Of a stretch of DNA of 64,000 bases, positions 1-9,294 are shown one piece after another (within the stretch, counting starts at the first letter, position 1; each line of letters opens with the position of its first letter). The position numbers were made by a program, and so were the translations under genes. The notes beneath the pieces were generated by a model. The model made no database searches. It was not told the origin of the DNA and saw only the letters and a program-made list of their open reading frames with translations. This DNA is from Symplocastrum torsivum CPER-KK1 (GTDB taxonomy: Bacteria > Cyanobacteriota > Cyanobacteriia > Cyanobacteriales > Coleofasciculaceae). Location: positions 62,001-126,000 of the forward strand of contig JAHHIF010000014.1 in the NCBI GenBank assembly GCA_019358875.1, given 5' to 3'.

Positions 1-14
1 ATACTGAAAATTCT

Positions 15-285
15 TTATTTAAGCTTATCAATTTCATCAATAAAACTGAAGATAATCGGTGCCAACTTCTCTGGGCAGAACATACTCCATTCATGGTACT
101 CTCCTGCTAGAACATAACATTGTTGAGATAAAGCTTTCTAAGTAAGTCTCAATTGATACAGCCCATCCCGGCAAAAACAGGATATGAGTAGAGGTTGAAG
201 TTATCCCTCCTGCCCAGTAAAAAATTGTAAAATCATCTAAATCAACTTGTTTTTCAATCAGTTGGCTTTCCTGGTTCAAAGTCAA
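15..285 (-). pseudogene. alpha/beta hydrolase remnant with internal deletion
   Basis: The first ~60 codons (start 285) give an alpha/beta-hydrolase-type N-terminus with the strand motif ILFLPGWAVS. After codon ~60 the frame runs into a stop at about 91. The adjoining sequence, in another frame, encodes a typical hydrolase C-terminus (VLAGEYHEWSMFCPEKLAP, then FIDEID and a TAA at 15-17). The middle of the protein, including the nucleophile elbow, is missing. I read this as an out-of-frame internal deletion that removed most of the catalytic domain. Seen directly: two homology-like blocks in different frames meeting near 100-115. The family assignment is by motif feel. Confidence 0.6.
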
Positions 286-375
286 CTTAACAGGTGATAA
301 AAACTAAGCAAGATATGTATCAGACTTAGCTTGTTTCTAGTAATTGTTTAAGACAAATTTCCTCTAGAAACTGAG

Positions 376-597
376 TTAATCTAGCACCCGCCTCCAAACT
401 CCTTTAAATAAAGCCTCTTGTTCAGCCGAGCCGCTTAACTGCTCAAGAAACAGCACTAACTGAGGTGCCTCCTTTGGAGATACACCAGCACGGATAAGAT
501 TTCTCTGACGAATCTGTTCTTGAACTGGATTTCTCCCTTGGGCAATAAGTTCCAAATATTCCTCATCAGACATGCCTAAGTCTAAAAGTTCAGGCAC
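376..597 (-). CDS. small hypothetical protein (73 aa)
   Basis: A short, charged, probably helical protein that begins MPELLDLGMSDEEYLELIAQ. It starts with GTG, preceded by AGGAGA at a good distance, which supports real translation. No membrane segment or signal peptide is visible. I do not recognise the family. Its size and its place beside a decayed gene would fit an orphan antitoxin or regulator, but nothing in the sequence proves that. Confidence 0.55.
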   Translation of the reverse strand: MPELLDLGMSDEEYLELIAQGRNPVQEQIRQRNLIRAGVSPKEAPQLVLFLEQLSGSAEQEALFKGVWRRVLD

Positions 598-956
598 GGT
601 TGTTATTCTCCTTGTTATTATTGTCTTTTGGATTTCCTAAATGAATGTAAGAGTAAGCCTGGGAGTTTTTAACCGGGAGGCAAGACATTAATATTAAAGA
701 TTCTTCTCACAAGCTTGACGCAAAGGAGCAATCTAAAAGAAATGCTGTTGTCCTTCCCGTGTAAAAGCTCCCAGGAGACGTTACCGAGGTTACGATTTGT
801 TGTCCTTACTCAAGGTAATGGCTACTGTTTTCCTTAGCTTCTAGCTGAGGAATGGGCTTCTTGTTAAATTAGCCTGTAATATTGGATACAACCTTAACAA
901 CTGAATGTCAAAAATCTTGACAAACGCCAGAGACGTGTGCTGGCTAAAATCAAGAT
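598..956. other. intergenic region, nothing recognised
   Basis: About 360 bases between divergently oriented genes. No convincing ORF, RNA gene or strong hairpin was seen. A TTGACA-like hexamer lies at about 916-921, but no well-spaced -10 box follows it. Promoters for both flanking genes are expected here. Confidence 0.5.
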
Positions 957-1760
957 ATGATGACACACCGATACAACAAACAACAGATCGAAGCGTTCGC
1001 CCAATCGGTTCTGAACGACGGACATTGTGTGTTGCCTAATCACTTCTCCCCAGCAACACTCAATTCTTGGCGTGAGGCTTTCACGCCTTTGCTAGAGGAT
1101 CATATCGAGCGCGAAGGCAAACTGCGTAATCGAGGTCCTAACCGTTATTATGTTACGTTGCCCTTCGCCGCGCCCTTTGCCGACCCTAGTATTTACGAAG
1201 ATGAGGATATTTTAGCGATCGCAAAACTACTGGTAGGCGAAGACATGGTAATGTGCCAACTGGCGACAGACACGCCATTACTAGGGTCTGACTATCAAGT
1301 AGTACATCGGGATGCGCCGCCACTCTTCCCGGAAACAGGTATGGAGACACCGCCTTTCCAGATTGCCATTAACTTTCCCCTCGTGGATGTAACCGTTGAA
1401 AACGGACCGTTTGAGACGACACGCGGTACGCACATGATGTCGAAAGAGGAAGGACTGCGCCGCCTGGAGTCGGGTGAAATTAAATTAGAACCAATCCCGA
1501 TGCAACTAGGCGATGTGATGATTCGCGATGTCCGAGCTTTGCACCGAGGTACCCCTAATTACACACAAACACCACGCCCAATGGTAGTCATTGGCTATAG
1601 CCGCCGCTGGCTGTATCGTCCTGAGGTGTCCATTCAAATCCCGCGTGCTGCCCTCGATACACTTTCCGAACGCGCCCGCCACTTGTTACGCTTCAATCCG
1701 ATTGTCGAATCCCTTGAGGACAAACCAGATGCTGAGGTTTATCAATCGTTTGCTTACTAG
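957..1760 (+). CDS. phytanoyl-CoA dioxygenase (PhyH) family protein
   Basis: A 267-residue Fe(II)/2-oxoglutarate dioxygenase-like protein. The metal triad is visible: an HRD motif near residue 117 (QVVHRDAPPLFP) and a distal His in RALHRGTPNYTQ near residue 197, followed by the Arg of PRPMVVIGYSRR that would bind 2-oxoglutarate. The length is normal for the family. It is probably a soluble hydroxylase of an unknown small molecule. Start: ATG ATG at 957. It reads in the direction of the downstream sugar-nucleotide cluster but is separated from it by a terminator-like hairpin and ~500 bp, so it is probably its own unit. Confidence 0.85.
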   Translation: MMTHRYNKQQIEAFAQSVLNDGHCVLPNHFSPATLNSWREAFTPLLEDHIEREGKLRNRGPNRYYVTLPFAAPFADPSIYEDEDILAIAKLLVGEDMVMCQLATDTPLLGSDYQVVHRDAPPLFPETGMETPPFQIAINFPLVDVTVENGPFETTRGTHMMSKEEGLRRLESGEIKLEPIPMQLGDVMIRDVRALHRGTPNYTQTPRPMVVIGYSRRWLYRPEVSIQIPRAALDTLSERARHLLRFNPIVESLEDKPDAEVYQSFAY

Positions 1761-1886
1761 GTTGTAGGTTGTCGGTTGTAGGGAAAATCAGTTCACACCT
1801 AGCACCTAGCTCTAGTTTGAAGTAAACATACTTTTAGCTTTAATTATGTTACTTTAGCTACAAATTCAATAAATTCTTTATTGGTA

Positions 1887-1910
1887 TAGCCCCGGTCGAT
1901 ACTGGGGCTA
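1887..1910 (+). terminator. rho-independent-type terminator after the PhyH gene
   Basis: TAGCCCC (1887-1893) pairs with GGGGCTA (1904-1910) around a 10-nt loop, followed by TTTTAT. It lies 127 bp past the PhyH stop codon. Confidence 0.65.
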
Positions 1911-2105
1911 TTTTATGCAATTAGATAGATGCGGTATAAGCTTGTACTGCTAGTCACAAGCTCAATTAACCTTAATTATTTCTTTAGGCATAAAAAGTCT
2001 AAATCGTGAGATAGAAGTCAGGCGCAGTAATAACCGCTATGCTAACGAGAGTGATAGCCGATTTTAAGAAGGGCAAAGCTCCCTAAAAGTTTTTAAAGGA
2101 CAAAA

Positions 2106-2151
2106 GAAAACAGCGATTCTTTTTAGGCATGGGCAACATGTCGCTGTTTTC
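2106..2151. promoter_or_regulatory. 11-bp perfect inverted repeat in the leader of the glf fusion gene
   Basis: GAAAACAGCGA (2106-2116) is repeated in inverse at 2141-2151, with a 24-nt spacer that itself contains CATGGGCAACATG. It lies ~135 bp upstream of the glycosyltransferase-Glf start. It could be a leader hairpin or an operator. The rest of 1911-2284 shows nothing else recognisable. Confidence 0.45.
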
Positions 2152-2284
2152 AACTTATTCCTCAGTGTCTAGCTAAGGAGCGAGAAATGGCTTGGGCTAA
2201 CTTTAGCCTTCATTTCACATAACCACTCTTAAAAAATTCACTTCCATAAACACTTCCATAAACAACAACTATCTCAGGTCGTCT

Positions 2285-4891
2285 ATGTCCCCAAACAACG
2301 GTCAAATCAAGAACAACAATATCAAGAATGGCGCTTCCAAACAGATGACTGAAGGAACGCTATCAGGGCGACATGAATCAAGTATTTTGAAGGATCGCCT
2401 ACCGTCAGGCGACACATCCTCCACACGCAAAACTAATGTAGAACCGCAAGAGTTCTCATCTCTAAACACATCTAACCAAGATGTTAATGGTCGTGTTGCC
2501 TCTACAAAGGCACCCGATCTAGTTTGCTTGTCTCACTTGCGTTGGAATTTTGTATTCCAAAGACCTCAACATCTTTTGACCCGGTGTGCCCAAGGACAGC
2601 GGGTATTTTTTATCGAAGAGCCAATGTTTAGCTCCGATGCCTCTGTATCTTCCCAAACGGTGGGAGGAGTAGGGGAAGTTGGACGGGTTGATGTAACCCA
2701 GCACGAGAGTGGAGTCTGGGTTGTGGTACCGCATCTACCAGAGGGTTTGAGTGAAGAGGCAGTGAATGCGGCTCAACAATCACTACTCGATCGCCTTTTT
2801 GCAGAACACGAGATTAGCAAGTACATCTGCTGGTACTACACACCAATGGCGATGGGCTTTACCCGCCATTTGGAGCCGCTGGCAGTTGTGTACGATTGCA
2901 TGGATGAGTTGTCTGCTTTTAAGGGAGCGTCACCTGCCCTGAGACAACGCGAGGCTGAGTTATTTAACCGTGCGAACTTAGTCTTCACAGGGGGACAGAG
3001 TCTTTACGAAGCCAAGCGCGACCAGCACGCAAACATCTACGCATTTCCCAGCAGTGTAGAAGTGGCACACTTCGCACAAGCGAGAACCATCAAAGAAGAC
3101 CCAATTGACCAAGCGAACATTCCCCATCCACGCCTCGGATTCTATGGGGTAATCGACGAACGGATGGATCTCGAACTGATTAAGGGGATTGCCGAAGCGC
3201 GACCAGACTGGCATCTGGTTATGATTGGGCCAGTGGTCAAAATTGATCTAGCAAACCTGCCGCGCCACGAGAACATTCATTATCTGGGTGGTAAAGACTA
3301 TAAAGAGCTACCAACCTATCTTGCTGGGTGGGATTTGGCGATGCTGCCGTTTGCCCGCAACGAATCAACGCGCTTCATTAGCCCCACCAAAACGCCAGAG
3401 TATATTGCCGCAAGTAAGCCTGTTGTGTCCACTTCGATCCGAGATGTAGTTCGTCCCTACGGGCAGGAACGTCTGGTGCGAATAGCAGACACGGTTGCAG
3501 AGTTTGTCGCTGCTGCTGAAGCGGCAATGAAAGAAGACTGCAAAGAGTCAGGATGGCTCGATCGCGTTGATACATTCCTACAGCAGATTTCTTGGGATCG
3601 TACCTGGGCATCAATGAGGCAACTAATCGAGTCGGCATTAGCAACACGGAATCAGACAAGTATGACTGTCCAGGTTAGCACCACAAACGGGAAGGTAGGG
3701 ACAAACGGTAAAAGCGATCGCGTTGCTACAGGCAGCAAGCAACCGCCTAGCATCATTACAAGAGAGTTTGCCTTCGATTACCTCGTTGTTGGGGCAGGTT
3801 TCTCTGGCAGCGTCATCGCTGAACGCATCGCTACTCAGCTAGGTAAGAAAGTTCTAGTAGTTGATAAGCGTAACCACATCGGCGGCAACGCTTATGACCA
3901 TTACGATGATTCTGGCATCCTCGTCCACAAATACGGCCCTCACATCTTCCATACCAACTCCCGCGATGTCTTTGAGTACCTCTCCAAATTTACCGAGTGG
4001 CGCTCCTACGAACACCGCGTCCTTGCTAGTGTGGACGGACAACTCGTTCCGATTCCCATCAACCTCGACACCATCAACAAACTCTACGGACTGAACCTCA
4101 CCTCGTTCCAGGTTGAAGAGTTCTTGGCATCACTAGCTGAACCCAAAGAGCAAATCCGCACTTCAGAAGATGTCGTTGTCAGCAAAGTCGGGCGGGAACT
4201 CTACGAGAAGTTCTTCCGTAACTACACCCGCAAGCAATGGGGACTCGACCCATCGGAACTCGACAAATCAGTCATCGCCCGCATCCCCACCCGCACCAAC
4301 CGCGACGATCGATATTTCACCGATACCTACCAGGCGATGCCAATGCATGGCTTCACCCGGATGTTTGAGAATATGTTGAACCACCCGAACATCAAGGTGA
4401 TGCTGAACACCGATTACCGTGAAATTCAGAAGGCTATCCCCTGCCGTGAGATGGTCTATAGTGGGCCAGTCGATGAATTCTTCGAGATGCGCTATGGAAA
4501 GCTGCCGTATCGATCGCTAGAGTTCAAGCACGAGACACACAACAAACAGGTGTTTCAGTCAGCACCAGTTGTGAACTATCCCAACGAGCAGCTATACACC
4601 CGTATCACGGAATTCAAGTACCTGACGGGACAAGATCACACCAAAACCAGCATCGTCTACGAATTCCCGCGTGCCGAGGGCGACCCTTATTACCCTGTAC
4701 CGCGACCGGAGAACGCCGAAGTCTACAAGAAATACAAAGCGCTGGCTGATGCCACTCCAGGAGTGTATTTTGTGGGACGGTTGGCGACCTACAAGTATTA
4801 CAACATGGATCAATGTGTAGCTCAGGCTCTCACCGTCTACAAACAGATCGCCGTCAAACAGCAAGCTGAAACCGTCGTAGAACGTTCCTAG
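2285..4891 (+). CDS. glf: glycosyltransferase / UDP-galactopyranose mutase fusion
   Basis: An 868-residue two-domain protein. Residues ~1-70 are a polar, low-complexity leader. Residues ~75-455 form a GT-B glycosyltransferase of the kind that opens with LSHLRWNFVFQRPQHLL. A Thr/Ser/Gly-rich linker (~455-490) leads to a complete UDP-galactopyranose mutase (~492-865), with the FAD dinucleotide motif VVGAGFSGSVIAERIA, KRNHIGGNAYDHYDD and the mutase segment HIFHTNSRDVFEYL. The mutase is known to convert UDP-galactopyranose to UDP-galactofuranose. The fusion suggests that the attached transferase uses that product, or modifies the same glycan. Downstream genes encode galE and glycan enzymes. The start at ATG 2285 has only a weak AGG upstream; a slightly later start in the polar leader is possible. 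Confidence 0.9.
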   Translation: MSPNNGQIKNNNIKNGASKQMTEGTLSGRHESSILKDRLPSGDTSSTRKTNVEPQEFSSLNTSNQDVNGRVASTKAPDLVCLSHLRWNFVFQRPQHLLTRCAQGQRVFFIEEPMFSSDASVSSQTVGGVGEVGRVDVTQHESGVWVVVPHLPEGLSEEAVNAAQQSLLDRLFAEHEISKYICWYYTPMAMGFTRHLEPLAVVYDCMDELSAFKGASPALRQREAELFNRANLVFTGGQSLYEAKRDQHANIYAFPSSVEVAHFAQARTIKEDPIDQANIPHPRLGFYGVIDERMDLELIKGIAEARPDWHLVMIGPVVKIDLANLPRHENIHYLGGKDYKELPTYLAGWDLAMLPFARNESTRFISPTKTPEYIAASKPVVSTSIRDVVRPYGQERLVRIADTVAEFVAAAEAAMKEDCKESGWLDRVDTFLQQISWDRTWASMRQLIESALATRNQTSMTVQVSTTNGKVGTNGKSDRVATGSKQPPSIITREFAFDYLVVGAGFSGSVIAERIATQLGKKVLVVDKRNHIGGNAYDHYDDSGILVHKYGPHIFHTNSRDVFEYLSKFTEWRSYEHRVLASVDGQLVPIPINLDTINKLYGLNLTSFQVEEFLASLAEPKEQIRTSEDVVVSKVGRELYEKFFRNYTRKQWGLDPSELDKSVIARIPTRTNRDDRYFTDTYQAMPMHGFTRMFENMLNHPNIKVMLNTDYREIQKAIPCREMVYSGPVDEFFEMRYGKLPYRSLEFKHETHNKQVFQSAPVVNYPNEQLYTRITEFKYLTGQDHTKTSIVYEFPRAEGDPYYPVPRPENAEVYKKYKALADATPGVYFVGRLATYKYYNMDQCVAQALTVYKQIAVKQQAETVVERS

Positions 4892-4952
4892 AAGGGATGA
4901 AACATCAGGTTTAGATCTTGGTGTGCTGGCTTCGAGGCTACTAGACGAAAAG

Positions 4953-4975
4953 GGATGGGACGAAAAATCCCATCC
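4953..4975 (+). terminator. hairpin after the glf fusion gene
   Basis: GGATGGGA (4953-4960) pairs perfectly with TCCCATCC (4968-4975) around a 7-nt A-rich loop, 60 bp after the stop codon. No long T-run follows, so termination strength is uncertain. Confidence 0.45.
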
Positions 4976-5107
4976 TATGACTTCGGCTGCATCATTCGGG
5001 AAAGTCTTACATCTGGCTGCAATCATTTCTTGTTTTGCTTATTCCTGGTCTAAGTCTGATTTCAGGCGTTTTGATTTATATAAGCGTCTTTGGCTCCCTT
5101 CTTTTAT

Positions 5108-5281
5108 ATGTCTGACCCGCGTAGGTCATTTGAAACCTATCCGGAGGACGATACGATTAAGCATTTTCCTCCAATTCAAAACACGACGCTTATACGTCGA
5201 ATCGGGGAACTTCCTCCTCTTTTCCTGCCGTTACTTTTGATCGGCACCTGGGTCTTCCTTTTGATAAAAGAACTTGCTTGA
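5108..5281 (+). CDS. small single-pass membrane protein (57 aa)
   Basis: ATG at 5108 opens a 57-codon frame: a polar N-terminal half (MSDPRRSFETYPEDDTIKHF), then one hydrophobic segment (LFLPLLLIGTWVFLLI) and a short charged tail. This is the usual layout of a small inner-membrane protein. No clear Shine-Dalgarno is present, and I do not recognise a family. It lies between two large sugar-enzyme genes on the same strand. Confidence 0.4.
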   Translation: MSDPRRSFETYPEDDTIKHFPPIQNTTLIRRIGELPPLFLPLLLIGTWVFLLIKELA

Positions 5282-5358
5282 ACCTTGAAGGATCACAGGG
5301 CGCATCTACACCCGATTAACTCATATGCAACCTGTACGAGAACACTAAATTTAATCTA

Positions 5359-7578
5359 ATGAACATAGAGCCAATCACTATCTCCCCCCCAGAAGTGTGG
5401 GCTGGAATAGAATGCACAGTTAACCGCGTCGGTGACCAATATTTCGACCAACTGGAGCGAAACGGTCACGCAACGCGCCTAGAAGACCTCGACTTATTTG
5501 CAGAACTTGGGGTACGTGCCATTCGTTACCCAGTACTGTGGGAGCGGACTGCACCCAACGGATTAGAAACCGCTGACTGGTCGTGGGCGGATGAGCGGCT
5601 TAGTCGTTTGCGCGAACTCGGTATCCGTCCAATCGTTGGTCTGGTTCACCACGGCAGCGGCCCCCGCCATACCAGCCTCATCGATCCAGCCTTTCCTGAG
5701 AAACTCGCCGAATTCGCCCGTGCGGTTGCCCAGCGCTATCCCTGGGTAGATATGTACACACCCGTCAACGAGCCACTGACCACGGCGCGATTTAGCGGGC
5801 TGTATGGTCACTGGTATCCTCATGGACGGGATGGACTAACTTTCGCCCATGCCTTACTTACGGAGTGCCATGCCACTGTACTCTCGATGCAAGCAATTCG
5901 TGAGGTAAACCCTGCCGCACAACTGGTACAGACTGAGGACTTGGGCAAAACCCACAGTACACCGCTACTCGCGTATCAGGCAGAGTTTGAGAATGAACGT
6001 CGCTGGTTGAGCTTTGATCTGCTGTGTGGTCGCCTAAATCGTTCTAGTCCAATTTGGACTCGCCTATGCGAATTAGGTGTTGATGAAGCCGAACTAGAGT
6101 GGTTTCTTGCCAATCCCTGTCCACCCGATGTGCTTGGAATTAATCACTACCTGACGAGCGAGCGCTTCCTAGATGAGCGCACAGAACGCTATCCAACTTG
6201 GTCGCATGGAGGCAACGGGAAACACAACTACGCCGACGTAGAGGCGGTGCGTGTCTGTACCGAGGGACCCGTTGGACCACGGGCACTGCTGAAAGAAACA
6301 TGGGAACGCTACGGGCTGCCCCTGGCTGTTACCGAGGTACACCTCGGCTGCACCCGCGAAGAGCAACTGCGTTGGCTGAAGGAAATTTGGGACGGAGCAG
6401 TTTCTTTGCGGCACGAGGGCGTGGATGTACGTGCCGTGACGGCTTGGTCTCTCCTCGGTGCCTACGACTGGAATAGTCTGGTAACTCGCGCTGACGGTTT
6501 CTATGAACCAGGGGTGTTCGATCTGCGTTCTCCACAACCCCGACCTACAGCGATCGCTCGAATGATCAGCGATTTAGCCGCAGGGCGCGAACCCGATCAT
6601 CCACTACTTGACACACCAGGGTGGTGGCAGCGACCTGAGCGACTGTTCTATCCCTCGGTAAGTTGTCGCTCAAACAATAAAGGAAAAGAGCAGACTTTAG
6701 ATTTTGGCAAGACAGAAATTAAAAATCCAAAATCACAGCGTCTACTCGCAATCATTGGAGCGAGAGGGACGCTTGGCAAAGCTTTTGCTCGTTTGTGTGA
6801 ACTCCGAGGCATTGGCTACCGTCTGCTGACACGCCAGGAGATGGATATTACTGACCCTACCTCTGTCGATGCAGCTCTTACTGAATTGAATCCCTGGGCA
6901 GTTGTGAACGCAGCCGGATATGTTCGCGTAGATGATGCAGAGCGCGAAGTGGATGCTTGCTTACGTGCGAACGCTGAGGGACCAGCAATCCTTGCAGCTA
7001 GCTGTGCGAGGCAGGGAATACCCCTACTTACTTTCTCATCAGATCTTGTATTCGATGGAACTTGTGCTACCCCTTATATAGAGACTGATGCCGTTGCACC
7101 CCTCAATGTGTATGGGCGTAGCAAAGCCGAAGCAGAGGTGCGGGTCTTACAGGCTCATCCCTTAGCGCTTGTGATTCGCACCAGTGCCTTCTTTGGGCCT
7201 TGGGATGACTATAACTTTGTTACGATCGCCTTACGCCAGTTAGCGGCAGGGCAAACGTTCGTGGCAGCAGAGGATTCAGTTGTCTCGCCTACCTATGTTC
7301 CGGATTTAGTGCATACGACGCTTGATCTGTTAATTGACGGCGAGAGCGGCTTGTGGCACATAGCAAATAAGGGTGCGATCGCTTGGGCTGAGTTGGCGCG
7401 GCTGGCTGCTTCTACAGCGGGTGTCGATGCATCTCTTGTCGAAGCCCGTCCCACACGAGAACTTGGTCTTACTGCTCCCCGCCCAACGTACAGTGTTCTT
7501 GGCAGTGAACGAGGTGTGCTACTTCCCAGCCTTGACAATGCTATGTCACGGTACTTCGATGAGCGGCAACGAGTTTAG
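5359..7578 (+). CDS. GH1-type glycosidase fused to RmlD-like sugar-nucleotide reductase
   Basis: A 739-residue fusion. Residues ~10-425 are a glycoside hydrolase family 1-like barrel. Its putative acid/base Glu is in YTPVNEPLTTA and the putative nucleophile Glu in LAVTEVHLG, so both catalytic positions are kept. After a linker (~430-455), residues ~455-735 form an extended SDR/RmlD domain. It has the Rossmann motif IIGARGTLGKAF, the VNAAGYVRVDDAE segment and a YGRSK catalytic Tyr-x-x-x-Lys. RmlD reduces dTDP-4-keto-6-deoxy sugars; here the substrate is unknown. The product probably works with the Glf fusion and galE on a surface glycan. The ATG at 5359 has no strong ribosome-binding site. Confidence 0.85.
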   Translation: MNIEPITISPPEVWAGIECTVNRVGDQYFDQLERNGHATRLEDLDLFAELGVRAIRYPVLWERTAPNGLETADWSWADERLSRLRELGIRPIVGLVHHGSGPRHTSLIDPAFPEKLAEFARAVAQRYPWVDMYTPVNEPLTTARFSGLYGHWYPHGRDGLTFAHALLTECHATVLSMQAIREVNPAAQLVQTEDLGKTHSTPLLAYQAEFENERRWLSFDLLCGRLNRSSPIWTRLCELGVDEAELEWFLANPCPPDVLGINHYLTSERFLDERTERYPTWSHGGNGKHNYADVEAVRVCTEGPVGPRALLKETWERYGLPLAVTEVHLGCTREEQLRWLKEIWDGAVSLRHEGVDVRAVTAWSLLGAYDWNSLVTRADGFYEPGVFDLRSPQPRPTAIARMISDLAAGREPDHPLLDTPGWWQRPERLFYPSVSCRSNNKGKEQTLDFGKTEIKNPKSQRLLAIIGARGTLGKAFARLCELRGIGYRLLTRQEMDITDPTSVDAALTELNPWAVVNAAGYVRVDDAEREVDACLRANAEGPAILAASCARQGIPLLTFSSDLVFDGTCATPYIETDAVAPLNVYGRSKAEAEVRVLQAHPLALVIRTSAFFGPWDDYNFVTIALRQLAAGQTFVAAEDSVVSPTYVPDLVHTTLDLLIDGESGLWHIANKGAIAWAELARLAASTAGVDASLVEARPTRELGLTAPRPTYSVLGSERGVLLPSLDNAMSRYFDERQRV

Positions 7579-7669
7579 GACTTACGCTGTTTGAAGCTTT
7601 AAACTCTATTGGTATTAGGGTGGTTAATACCCACCCTAAATTTAGATTTTCGATTAGGAGAAGTTAGGC

Positions 7670-8668
7670 GTGTCTGAAGATAAGTCAACCATTCTAGTGA
7701 CAGGCGGAGCAGGATATATTGGCTCCCATGCTGTACTCGCTCTCAAAAATGCAGGCTACAACGTAATTATTCTGGATAACCTGTCCTATGGGCATCGAGA
7801 AATTGTGGAAGAGGTCTTGCAGGTCGAGTTGATTGTTGGGGATACAAGTGATCGCGCTCTGCTCGATCAACTATTTACAACACACAACATTGCAGCAGTG
7901 ATGCATTTTGCTGCCTTTATTGCTGTGGGTGAATCGGTTACTGACCCAGCCAAATACTACCGCAACAACGTTTCAGGCACTCTAACGCTTTTAGAAGCAA
8001 TGGTGGCAGCCTCCATCAACAAATTTGTCTTTTCTTCTACTTGCGCTCTCTATGGGATACCAAAGACTGTTCCCCTTGTAGAAGACCATCCTCAAGACCC
8101 GATCAGTCCCTATGCAACCAGTAAGTGGATGGTAGAGCGGATTTTATCTGATTTTGATCAAGCCTACGATTTAAAATCTGTCTGTTTCCGCTACTTCAAT
8201 GCTGCTGGGGCTGATCCAACTGGATTGCTGGGTGAAGACCACGAACCGGAAACTCACCTCATCCCACTGGTGCTGTTCGCTGCTTTAGGTAAGCGAGAGT
8301 CCGTCTCAATTTTTGGCACGGATTATCCCACCAGAGACGGCACTTGTCTTCGGGATTATATCCATGTCAATGACTTGGCACAAGCCCATGTTTTGGGTCT
8401 AGAGTACCTACTTAAAGGGGAAAAAAGTAATGTATTTAATTTAGGGAATGGTAGTGGATTTTCGGTCAGAGAAGTGATAGAAAGTGCCAAAGAAGTAACA
8501 GGGAAAGACATCAAAATCGTGGAACGCGATCGCAGACCTGGTGACCCACCTGTCTTAGTCGGCAGTAGCGACAAAGCCAAAAGCGTTCTCGGTTGGAATC
8601 CTCAATACCCAAACATCAACGATATCTTGACTCATGCATGGCAGTGGCATCAGAAGCGTCATAGATAA
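7670..8668 (+). CDS. galE: UDP-glucose 4-epimerase
   Basis: A 332-residue extended SDR. It has the NAD motif TGGAGYIGSHAV at the N-terminus, DNLSYGH, the Ser/Thr strand FSSTCALYG, and the catalytic YATSKWMVE with the Tyr-x-x-x-Lys pair. NAAGADPTG and RDGTCLRDYIHVNDLA are GalE signatures. It interconverts UDP-glucose and UDP-galactose, the substrate of the neighbouring mutase, and completes the Leloir pathway with galK and galT elsewhere in the window. The start is GTG at 7670, with AGGAG just upstream. Confidence 0.95.
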   Translation: MSEDKSTILVTGGAGYIGSHAVLALKNAGYNVIILDNLSYGHREIVEEVLQVELIVGDTSDRALLDQLFTTHNIAAVMHFAAFIAVGESVTDPAKYYRNNVSGTLTLLEAMVAASINKFVFSSTCALYGIPKTVPLVEDHPQDPISPYATSKWMVERILSDFDQAYDLKSVCFRYFNAAGADPTGLLGEDHEPETHLIPLVLFAALGKRESVSIFGTDYPTRDGTCLRDYIHVNDLAQAHVLGLEYLLKGEKSNVFNLGNGSGFSVREVIESAKEVTGKDIKIVERDRRPGDPPVLVGSSDKAKSVLGWNPQYPNINDILTHAWQWHQKRHR

Positions 8669-8738
8669 ACGGTTCCACTACTCCATGAACACGAGATAGC
8701 AAAGTTAAGTTAACAGGTCACTACCAAAGGAATTACTA

Positions 8739-9113
8739 ATGCCGTCTCAAGTTGTTTTTGGAAACGCTCAGGTTGAAAGTGAAAGTCGCTGGGGTTGGTT
8801 TCTGGGTCACTTCGTAACCCCAAGCGATGACCCTCGTTCGACCTCCCTTCTAGAGGTGAAATGGGGTGTCCATAAAGCAGGAGATGGTAGACCAGAGTGG
8901 GCAGTGAATGCCGAAGCGACCACACTTTCTATCCTGATCCAAGGGCGATTCCGCCTTCAATTCCCGGAGCAAGAGTTTCTCCTGTCTCGTGAAGGCGATT
9001 ATGCCCTCTGGTTGCCAGGGGTGTCTCATTCTTGGTCTGCGGAGGAAGACTCTACCGTTCTAACTGTCCGATGGCCTTCAAAGCCAGAAGATAGTATAGA
9101 AGTGCCGATATAG
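8739..9113 (+). CDS. cupin-fold protein
   Basis: A 124-residue single-domain protein. Beta-rich segments with LSILIQGRFRLQFPEQEF, GDYALWLPGVSHSW and LTVRW match a cupin barrel; the His of PGVSHSW and upstream polar residues could bind a metal. AAGGA sits 8 nt before the ATG. It follows galE by 70 bp on the same strand, so it may be cotranscribed. The substrate is unknown. Some proteins of this type are mislabelled in databases, so I name only the fold. Confidence 0.6.
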   Translation: MPSQVVFGNAQVESESRWGWFLGHFVTPSDDPRSTSLLEVKWGVHKAGDGRPEWAVNAEATTLSILIQGRFRLQFPEQEFLLSREGDYALWLPGVSHSWSAEEDSTVLTVRWPSKPEDSIEVPI

Positions 9114-9294
9114 TTTGAGCGAAAGGCGATCGCTTTTGAGAACTGAGTACAGGATGTGAGCAAGTTTGTACGAATTGACCTTCATCTTTACAGCGTAAGC
9201 GATTGCGCTTAGCGCTGTGTTCTGTTGCGATCGCTTTTGAGTGAGATCGGAAATAGGTATTCTTCTTGCGGGAAGTAAATATTGGCTATCCAGG

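Noticed and set aside
4592..5026. Minus-strand frame of 144 codons over the end of the Glf domain
   Set aside because: It has no protein-like pattern and lies antisense to conserved mutase sequence.
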